NCBI GenBank assembly: GCA_008704415.1
Contig: VXIS01000023.1
Location: 1 to 64,000 of the forward strand
Reading direction: 5' to 3'
DNA length: 64,000 nt
Origin: Sphaerosporella brunnea
Lineage: Eukaryota > Ascomycota > Pezizomycetes > Pezizales > Pyronemataceae
A program made the position numbers and the translations under genes. Shown here piece by piece: positions 57,023-64,000 of this stretch. Below the pieces are notes generated by a model. It did no database searches, had not been told where the DNA came from, and worked only from the letters and a program-made list of their open reading frames with translations. Every line of letters begins with the position of its first letter. Position 1 is the stretch's first letter.

Positions 57023-57856
57023 ATGTCTCTAGCCAAACTTTACACGAAGTTCAACCTCCCGCCCCCGCGCCCCACCGACGAGAAGACACACATCATTATC
57101 GCGCAGTTCGTTTGCGACAAGGGATGGTACACCGCCTACCGCCCCCGCAACAACCACACCTACCCAGAGTGGGAGGCGGTCCTGACCGAGGCCTTCAACC
57201 ACGTCAAGATTTTCAAGAGGTACCCGCTCCTGTATCGACTGAATGTGCACGCTGTCAGGAAGGACAACCACCTTTACACGTTCGGCACTTCCCTGGTTGG
57301 CCTGGGCATGGTCAACGTTCGAAAACGCGGAATTCCGAAGGTGGATGCAGCCCCGCTCAACATGGCGGTTGTTCTAGTCCTACCTCCAGCCCAGCAGCAG
57401 CAGCAGCAGCAGCAGCAATGGCAGCAGCAGCAGGACCAAAACTGGGCTGCTCAGGAGGAGTGGAAACGCGACCAGGAAGCCCACCAGACGAGCACCGAGG
57501 ACCAGATGCAGGCGCTGCCTGGTCAGATTGGCGCCATACTGAACGAGAAGCTGGCGGCCGTTCTGGCCACACCCGCCCCGCCCTCCCCCCACAGACCGTC
57601 GCCTGCTCCGCCCTCCCCGCGCTCTGAGTCGCCGTCCGCCCCGTCGCCCACTCCGCAGTCCCCTCCGTCGCCAGCTCCGCCCTCCCCTCCGTCGCCAGCT
57701 CCGCCCTCGCCGCACGCCGAGTCGCCCAAGGCGCCCTCCCGCAAGCGCCCGGTCATAGTCCCCGACTCGCCAGAGACCATTGCAGCAACGGAAAAGCTGA
57801 ATCACTACGACAGGCAATTTGCCAAGAGAATCCGTCTTAAAACGCCGGGATTGTAA
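57023..57856 (+). CDS. KLY-family protein, 277 aa (right-arm copy)
   Basis: Mirror copy, identical over 277 residues including the poly-Q tract, which argues that this segment is well sequenced in both arms. The start ATG follows a C/T-rich leader with two copies of accgccatctcccatacctg. The TAA stop is followed within 10 bases by an A/T hairpin-like run. Confidence 0.75.
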   Translation: MSLAKLYTKFNLPPPRPTDEKTHIIIAQFVCDKGWYTAYRPRNNHTYPEWEAVLTEAFNHVKIFKRYPLLYRLNVHAVRKDNHLYTFGTSLVGLGMVNVRKRGIPKVDAAPLNMAVVLVLPPAQQQQQQQQQWQQQQDQNWAAQEEWKRDQEAHQTSTEDQMQALPGQIGAILNEKLAAVLATPAPPSPHRPSPAPPSPRSESPSAPSPTPQSPPSPAPPSPPSPAPPSPHAESPKAPSRKRPVIVPDSPETIAATEKLNHYDRQFAKRIRLKTPGL

Positions 57857-58351
57857 AAAAGAGACTTTTTTTTCAAAATTTTTGGTACGTAAGCATTTTA
57901 TCTTTCAGATGTCTTGAAACGGGTGCTAAACTCCGACCAGAGGCTTGCATGCAATTCGGTTCCCTCAGAATAGTGTTTTTCTATACAAAATCTTTTACAT
58001 GATTAGAAGAGCAATCGTCCTTTGCCCGAAAAACCAACAAGCTCATGTAAATCTATATGAATAGACGGGTACTCGACCGCCGGCAGAGACAGATAGAGCA
58101 GCTTAACGAACAGCAGCTTCTAGAAATTTAGGATGAGCTGCTAGCGGATGGATCCATATGGCATCTGGAGGGTTTGGAAGGCGAAGGGTTGGAGGAGCTT
58201 GCGTGACGCGGACCGGGAAGGAGAGGTAGCGAGTTGGGCAGGAGAGGCAGCGGTGTTGGGGTTCTTTTACTTTGTTAGCATTTCGACCTTGCAGATAGAT
58301 AGAAAGGCCCAGCGCAGAATTGAACACCCCCCAGACGTCCCCAAACTGATA

Positions 58352-58984
58352 GTCCTGGCCGGTATTACGTTTTGACCCGAGAGCCACAGGACCCTCCGCG
58401 GTTCCACCCCAGATGACAACCATTGATGGAGGGATAGGTTTGATTACACGGCGAAGATGGACGTCGTTTGATGCTCCATATCCGTAAGTTTGAGCTCATT
58501 CCATAGCGAGTGAAGGCCGGTAGGAGATTTTGACCCAGCGAGACACGGGGCCACACCACTTGACAACCATCCACGGGGAGATAGATTTAAATACATTGGG
58601 GGGAGGAGTGCCCTTTGATGCTCCATATCTCTAAGTTTGAGCGGATTCCATAAAGAGTAATTGCCGGTAGCACAGGTTCACTCGGAGAGGCACAGGGCCA
58701 CCCCACACGACAACCATCAGTTGGGGGATATATTTGAATACATGGGAAGGATGAAAAGCTTTTAGTGCCCTATATCTACAAGTTTAAGCTCATTCCATTG
58801 AGAGTAAAGGCCGGTATCACATTTCCACCCCTGAGCCCCAGGATCCCCCGCGGGGCCCTCCCACAAAACAACCATTCATGGGGGAATAGATTCGGATGCG
58901 CGTAGAGGATGATCATTCTTTGATGACCTATATCTGTAAGTTTGAGCCAATTCCGTACAGAGTAAAGGCCGGTATAGTGCATGC
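58352..58984. repeat. Cluster of ~150-bp tandem repeats (right-arm copy)
   Basis: Mirror of the left-arm cluster. Here the units run in the same direction as those in the flank at 62080-62720, with the same gtaagtttgagctcattcc core. Confidence 0.8.
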
Positions 58985-59171
58985 GGCCTCAAACGGAACC
59001 GTCGCAATCCCCGAACTCCCATGTTACCACCATCCCATCCGGATGCCCGACACCGAACACCTTACTCATCTCCGGGTCCCTCCAACGTCTGCCCTTTCCC
59101 CCTCTCGCTGCATCTGCTCCTCACAGTGTATCAGCCACCCGTCACCTGTTCCCTCACGTGGCGTCGTATAT

Positions 59172-59681
59172 GTGCAGTGCTTGCGGTCATAATGCTTGCA
59201 AGCGGGCATAGTGCTTGCAAGCGCCCCAGTGATATTCTATCCATTTTATTTGATAATGTTATCCTGGATAGAACATATTGAGATGTCTGGCGTCCTCTAC
59301 CACATTTTTTGATCCAGCTCCGCTATCCCTTACAATCTGGCTGTGCAGATGGGATAGCCGTCGCACGGCAGTGCCTCCCCGCCACTCCCTCAGCACGTTC
59401 GGGGTTCTTAACCCGCTTCGCATTTTGGCTGCGGTTTGCATTGGGGCTACTGTACTGTAGAAGCACGTCTTGAGGCTTGCGGTGAGTTCAGGCGCAGACT
59501 CACCATCTATCCACAAGCCACGTTCCCGTAACACTCGTTCTATTTCCTTAGCTACCTCTTCACGCAGGTCAGGAAATGTAGGCTCAGCAATCGGCTGTGA
59601 TTCAGGCTCGGCCTCAGCGAGACGTCTGCGCCTAGCTCCAATAGGTCTAGCTTCTTGTGATCTGATGTGTTGCCATAGCAC
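59172..59681 (-). pseudogene. DDE_3-like transposase remnant (right-arm copy)
   Basis: Mirror of the scrap at 531-1040, with the same LRERGLW block and the same decayed WIEYHWG block followed by GACKHYAR. The 140-codon open stretch is identical in both arms. Confidence 0.65.
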
Positions 59682-59911
59682 AGCCGTGATTGTTTTGGGT
59701 GGTCCAAGCTTTCCAAATCTATCGCTTCACTTTTTCAACGGGCTTGCGAGATTGCGGAACCGGTGGATGCTGGTACCTTGTTTTTATAGAACGTATCTTG
59801 TTTAGCAGAAGGCTTCCTCAAAGTTCTCGCCAGCTCACCACTCCATTAATTATCGTCAACATCTAAGCCTGTCGAACTGCTGGTTTCAAGCCGCCAGCAC
59901 TATAGTAGTCT

Positions 59912-60058
59912 ATGAAAATTATCATCTCCATCGTCTTCGTTATCCTCCTCCTCCTCCTCCTGCTCCTCATTACTACCCGCGCTGTGCCCATTCATCCCTC
60001 ACCTCCATCACAATTCATACCGCCCTCATCGCCACCACCATCAATACGGCTGGCTTGA
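59912..60058 (+). CDS. Short hydrophobic ORF (right-arm copy)
   Basis: Mirror copy of the 48-codon ORF at the outer end of the left arm: start MKIIISIVF, eight leucines, then a Pro/Ser-rich tail and a TGA stop. The two copies agree in length and frame. Function unknown; the TCC repeat may explain the leucine run. Confidence 0.3.
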   Translation: MKIIISIVFVILLLLLLLLITTRAVPIHPSPPSQFIPPSSPPPSIRLA

Positions 60059-60149
60059 CAACAGCTTTTACAGCCAGCTTATTCCTGCCTGCTCCCTGCT
60101 CACCTTGCCCCTCATCACATGATACTGACGGGGCTCATTTGCCTACACA

Positions 60150-60626
60150 CCTTCAATACCGTATCGTCTGGGTGTTAAGCAACGCGGGCCGGAGGGGTGG
60201 TAAGGTTGCGGGTGTCGAGGCTTTTGGTTTGGTAGGGTTGGACGTTGTGGTCACAATTCATGACGGCCAAAAGGCGCGGCGCGGCTGGTGAGCGGCATCC
60301 TGAGCAGGCTCCCAGGTCCAAAAATGGTGCCGGTAACGGACAAACACCGGAAGATGCGGCGCGATGCCCCTGTCAAAAGCACCCGGTGCCGACCTACCAA
60401 TAGAAAGAAGATCGAGAGAGTGAGCTATTTGGATACCCCGATTGAGTTTACTTTGGGCGATGGACGACCAACAACGCCGGCACTGTAATGGTTCTGCTGC
60501 TGTAAATGAAAATTAGATACAGCATCGCCCGCGCGCGAGTCTTTAGAAATTAACTTTTTGATAGCGTGACAACACCCCCACCCCTTCGGCCCGCGTTGCT
60601 TAAGACCCATACGATACGGTAGTTCC
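60150..60626. mobile_element. Inverted-repeat element at the visible edge of the palindrome
   Basis: accgtatcgtctgggtgtta followed by agcaacgcgggccggagggg (60160-60199) is mirrored at about 60577-60624 by ccccttcggcccgcgttgct and taagacccatacgatacggt, giving ~50-bp imperfect inverted ends about 370 bp apart. The left window edge cuts the partner of the first end. No coding content in between is recognised. Confidence 0.55.
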
Positions 60627-61258
60627 TTCCCCCGGGGAGCGACATGTAGACAGCAATCTAGTGCTTTCGTCCGGCGGGTGGCTTGTAGACCGCGGTGATG
60701 TATTTGAGAGAATTTGAAACCGAACAAATAACTGTGAAAAACTAAAAACCAAAACCGTGAAATCCAACGTATCCGGAGGTTAGCCCCTAGCCCGGACCGA
60801 GGGGTCAGAGTTGGTGACCAGATCGCTGCAACCCCGAGCGGCGGAGCCCCCCGGGCCGATCCGCCACAATCTCTTTCCCGGCACCTGGACCCTTCCTTCC
60901 TACAAGCGCAGACCCTTCCAAACAAAACCCTTCCATCCAGCCCAGATCCTTCTATCCTGTCAACCGCCCAACCGCTCCCGCTCCATCAACCGTGGGGGGC
61001 CAGCCCCTCCGTCCGCACGAGCCCGCAGTCCAGCTGCACCATGTTTTTTCCAAACAGATCGCCATCCTAATAACTTGAACGGAGCAAATGAAAGCCAAGG
61101 AGATAAAAACCAAACAAAACAAGGCGTGTCCTCCTCTGCGCCCTCCGTCCGGATCCCACGCCTCTACCATCCTTCGCACGGCACCGGACCCGAACCCATC
61201 CTCCCTTCCTTTCCACCGGTCCCCTCCATCGTCACTAGCCCGTAGCCTAACTACGCCA
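60627..61258. other. No gene seen
   Basis: C-rich sequence with overlapping short frames on both strands; nothing recognisable. A C/T-rich segment (60860-61000) resembles the leaders before KLY starts but has no matching start codon. Confidence 0.35.
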
Positions 61259-61445
61259 TTTTCCCCTGACCCTGCCCAGCAGTGGGTGGCGGTACTGATC
61301 GAGGGCTATAACGACGTGCACATTTTTGCGCGGCTCGCCAGACGAGGCACGACGACCAGCTGCAGGCCATGACTGGCAAAATCAGCAGCATCTTTGACGA
61401 GAAGGTGCAGGCACTTGTGCCGCACGCTGACCACGTCTCGCCGCC
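61259..61445 (+). pseudogene. KLY-family fragment, plus strand
   Basis: Reads QQWVAVLIEGYNDVHIFARL and then, one frame on, DDQLQAMTGKISSIFDEKVQ with ALVPHA, matching the EAFNHVKIF and [18 protein letters not shown] blocks of the intact KLY protein. A near-identical copy lies in inverse orientation at 61570-61740. Confidence 0.65.
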
Positions 61446-61930
61446 AGGCCGGCGTCCCCGACCACAATGTCGCGTTCCACGTGCCTGTTGTCGCGAATGA
61501 AATTCACAATGAGGATATGGATCTTCTCGCCGGTTGTTTTTGATTCTGTGCGGGCAGGCCGGCGTGGCGTCGAGGCGTGCTCAGCGTGCGGCACAAGTGC
61601 CTGCACCTTCTCGTCAAAGATGCTGCTGATTTTGCCAGTCATGGCCTGCAGCTGGTCGTCGTGCCTCTTCTGGCGAGCCTCGCAACAATGTGAAGATCGT
61701 TATAGCCCTCGATGCATACCGCCGCCCACTGCTCGGCGTGCCTTTGGAATGCCTGGCACCATCCGTTGTCGCAAATGAAATGCGCCATCACGATGTGAAG
61801 CTTCTTGTCGGTTGTGCGGGGTACCCGAGCACGACGGGGTGATTGGGGTTGGGCGGGGGGTATCGGGGTGCCACGTGGAATCGTGGGGCGAGACTGATAT
61901 ATATGGGGCAATGAGGGCCGGTACACTTAG
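61446..61930 (-). pseudogene. KLY-family gene fragment, minus strand
   Basis: From ATG at 61926 (MYRPSLPHIYQSRP..) a 95-codon frame contains RTTDKKLHIVMAHFICDNGW, then CQAFQRHAEQWAAVCIEGYND. A frame change leads to DDQLQAMTGKISSIFDEKVQ, and a further partial N-domain follows (TTGEKIHILIVNFIRDN, ~61495-61545). It looks like a damaged KLY gene followed by part of another. Confidence 0.65.
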
Positions 61931-62079
61931 CAGTCCAATCGTCACACAGGATGCAGGCTTTGAGTGGAAAGGAGCGGTGCCTTGCCCTGAGAAACAGTCT
62001 ACGTCCCGGGTGGTCGGCGCAGTTGATACTCAACTGCGCAGGCAGCGGCCATATCGGCGTCGTCCGTAACGATGATCTC
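61931..62079. other. Linker, no gene seen
   Basis: Short stretch between the KLY fragment start and the repeat cluster; no supported feature. Confidence 0.4.
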
Positions 62080-62720
62080 GCCTATCGGGTTGGCCCAGAA
62101 GCGCCCAGAAACCCCCGCGGGGCCATCCCACATCCATGGGGGGATAGATTGCAATACAGGGGAAAATGAGCGTCCTTTGATGCCCTAAATCGGTAAGTTT
62201 GAGCTCATTCCATTGAGAGTAAAGGCCGGTATCACATTTTGGCCAGGAGAGCCACAGGACCCTTTGCGGGGCCACCCCAGATGACAACCGTCCATGGGAG
62301 GATCGATTTGAAGACACGGTCAGGGTCAACATCCGTTGATGCCTTATATCTGTTAGTTTGAGCTCATTCCATACAGAGTAAAGGCGGTTATAACATTTCG
62401 ACCGGAGAGCGACAGCGCGGCCCGCCGGGATATGTGTCAAGCATCCATGGGGGGATAGATTGGAATGCACGAGGAGGATGAGCGTCCTTTAATGCCCTAT
62501 GTCTGTAAGTCTGAGCTCAGTCCAGAGTAAAGTCGGTTACCACATTTTGACCTGGAGAGCCCAGGACCCCGCGCGGGGCCATCCTAGCTGGCAACAATCC
62601 ATAGGGGGATAGGTTTGAATACAGGGGGGTGATGAACGTCCTTGGATGCGCTATATGTGCAAGTATGAGCTCATTGCATCGCGAGTAAAGGCGGGTAGCA
62701 CGAGCGTGGTATGTACCTGT
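62080..62720. repeat. Second cluster of ~150-bp repeats, outside the matched arms
   Basis: About four units with gtaagtttgagctcattcc, gagtaaaggccggtatcac and atgggggga(t)agatt boxes, in the same direction as the right-arm cluster at 58352-58984. Unit spacing is about 155-160 bp. A 146-codon open frame on the minus strand (62030-62470) repeats the WNELKLTD peptide and is best read as translated repeat. Confidence 0.8.
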
Positions 62721-62975
62721 AACTGCAGATGACGACCAAGCGGGGACGGGCATGAACACACCGTTTGTTGGTTCGGGGAGGATGGAGGTTAACTCAAAAC
62801 AGTCGCATGCAGCCTGTTGCTGTCCAGGAACCCGGGAGCCGGGCGCCGTATTTATATCCTTTCGAGGCGAGCACAGGAAAAGCCGTCGCGCAAGCTCCAC
62901 TTTGGAGGGATTTGACGGTTTCAACCGGCCGCGACGATAACCGAACTTAACCCTAACACTTTACATTAAGTTGGG
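62721..62975. other. No gene seen
   Basis: Contains an isolated taaccctaac (~62947-62956), a single telomere-like unit and a half, not an array. Confidence 0.4.
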
Positions 62976-63565
62976 GAGTAGCTGATACGTTCGAGACTGC
63001 AAGATTTCCAAGGTTTCGCCCAAACACACCAAGAATGGGATGCAATATCATCAGACTTTAAAGGCCTGTCTGGATTCGTTGTATCTAGGCGGCGCCGAAG
63101 TCACTCTTTTCTAAGTAGCAAATATACCATGTATGGAAACATGACACCGCCGGCGAATCTTATGCGACGGCGACAACACTAGAGAGTTTGCGATTTGCGT
63201 CCAGACGCAAATTTAAGCTGGCCAAGTCTGCGGGTCACCGCCTGATTTTTGCGTCTAGACGCGAATCGCAAACTCTCTAATTCTCATCGTGCCGGAAGAA
63301 TACGGTAATGGTCATTTGGGTTAAATGTCATCAGGAATGAAATGAGGGGGTGTGGCAAAATGAGCCCCGTCCTGCGCACTTCCTGCGGCCGAATCCAAAT
63401 GAGCCCCCTCTGTGGCGAAAATACGTTTTGGCCAAATGACCGTTATCTCCTAAACACAGCAAATCTAAGCTAATACGTTCGAGACTGCAAGATTTATACG
63501 ATTTCGCACAAAAACACCAAGAATGGAATGAAACCTCGTCAGACTTTAAGCTCGACGCCCACGAG
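62976..63565. repeat. Direct repeat pair (~90 bp) flanking unique sequence
   Basis: gctgatacgttcgagactgc (~62982) and gctaatacgttcgagactgc (~63468) begin two ~90-bp copies sharing aagattt..cgatttcgc.caaa.acaccaagaatgg and ctcgtcagactttaa boxes. Between them lie a MITE (63180-63279) and aaatgagcccc motifs. The pair could be ends of one element or a local duplication. Confidence 0.55.
63180..63279. mobile_element. Small MITE-like hairpin, ~100 bp
   Basis: Begins TAGAGAGTTTGCGATTTGCG and ends with its near-exact inverse (gcgaatcgcaaactctcta), about 30 bp inverted ends with an extra tccagacgca/tgcgtctaga palindromic box. TA at both outer ends could be the target duplication of a mariner-type element. 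An 8-bp duplication is absent. Confidence 0.65.
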
Positions 63566-64000
63566 GCGTTATCTGTGATGCGCCGATGATGCACAGATGT
63601 GGAACCGTCTCCCGCAAAGCGATGAGGACGCAGGCTGACATAAGCGCGAGCTCCCGCCACCCCCACCGACGCCGCGCCTCGACTGCTCCAGCGCCAGCCA
63701 ACCCAGACCGCACACTGCCTTCAACCGGGCTGTCCACATCAGGGTTCGAGAACTGGACGTCGGAGACCCGAAGGTTGCTCGGCTGCCCGCACGGAATCCT
63801 GGTGGCCGAAGAAGATTGTACGCCACTCTCCGTGCGGTGAAATTTCAGTTAAGTTCGTAAGCTTATCCAAGATCACGTCAAACTGTAGCAAAGCCATAGC
63901 AAAAGTAAAAAGAGTGATCCGCATTTCAAAATGTCACGAGAAAGCTATGTTTTGAGTTTTCGTGGACGTCGTTGCCCCCGCCGCACCGAGACCGTTCTCG
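63566..64000. other. No gene seen to window end
   Basis: An 84-codon plus-strand frame (63586-63840) and overlapping minus frames show no recognisable content. The window ends in unassigned sequence. Confidence 0.35.

Larger units (their letters stand above)
30086..60211 (-). repeat. Right arm of giant palindrome
   Basis: Reverse complement of bases 1-30080. Where the arms differ, this arm usually gives the cleaner reading: the 91-bp minisatellite is regular here, HNH exon 1 reaches its splice site here, and the acidic gene keeps its frame longer. It is not error-free: it carries an extra G in HNH exon 3 relative to the left arm. Whether the match continues past 60211 cannot be judged because the left arm leaves the window. 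Confidence 0.97.

Noticed and set aside
62030..62470. 146-codon minus-strand protein
   Set aside because: Its repeated WNELKLTD peptide follows the ~150-bp DNA repeat exactly, so it is translated repeat and not a maintained protein.

Overview
The window looks like repeat-dense nuclear DNA from a filamentous fungus, most likely an Agaricomycete. The evidence is a gene with 50-53 nt GT-AG introns and CTGAC-type branch sites, and remnants of transposase families (hAT, piggyBac, a DDE_3-like type, Ty1/copia) that I recognise as common in mushroom-forming fungi. There are no bacterial-type operons, ribosome binding sites, rRNA genes or CRISPR arrays, and I found no convincing tRNA gene.

The dominant structure is one giant palindrome. 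Bases 1-30080 reappear in reverse complement as 30086-60211, around a 5-bp spacer (30081-30085). The left arm is cut by the window edge, so the palindrome may be longer than 60 kb. Left and right mirror coordinates sum to 60212 at the outside and drift to about 60164 near the centre because of many small indels. These differences are mostly single-base indels, many in homopolymers, and they break a frame in one arm that is open in the other. They are heaviest in a 91-bp minisatellite whose left copy is badly garbled. This pattern fits an assembly or read-level fold-back at least as well as a real inverted duplication, and that must be settled before any two-copy biology is inferred.

One arm, read in left-arm order: a short hydrophobic ORF; a DDE transposase scrap; a cluster of ~150-bp repeats; an intact 277-aa gene of an unrecognised multicopy family (here called KLY, after its start); an hAT element with perfect 8-bp target duplications; a decayed multi-exon gene; further hAT remnants; a piggyBac pseudogene; a KLY copy split by a Ty1/copia element; a minisatellite fused to an LTR end; unknown coding-like fragments; a solo LTR; a third hAT element; a fold-back element with ~250-bp inverted ends; an acidic-protein gene; a three-exon HNH endonuclease-domain gene (the best gene in the window); a small zinc-ribbon-like ORF; a DDE transposase pseudogene; a MITE-like element; and more KLY remnants up to the palindrome centre.

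The unique right flank (60212-64000) holds another inverted-repeat element, KLY fragments in inverted duplication, a second cluster of the ~150-bp repeats and a small MITE. Overall this is a graveyard of DNA transposons around a few open genes. The HNH-domain protein and the expanded KLY family, with its shared upstream module, are the most interesting cellular or selfish-gene candidates.
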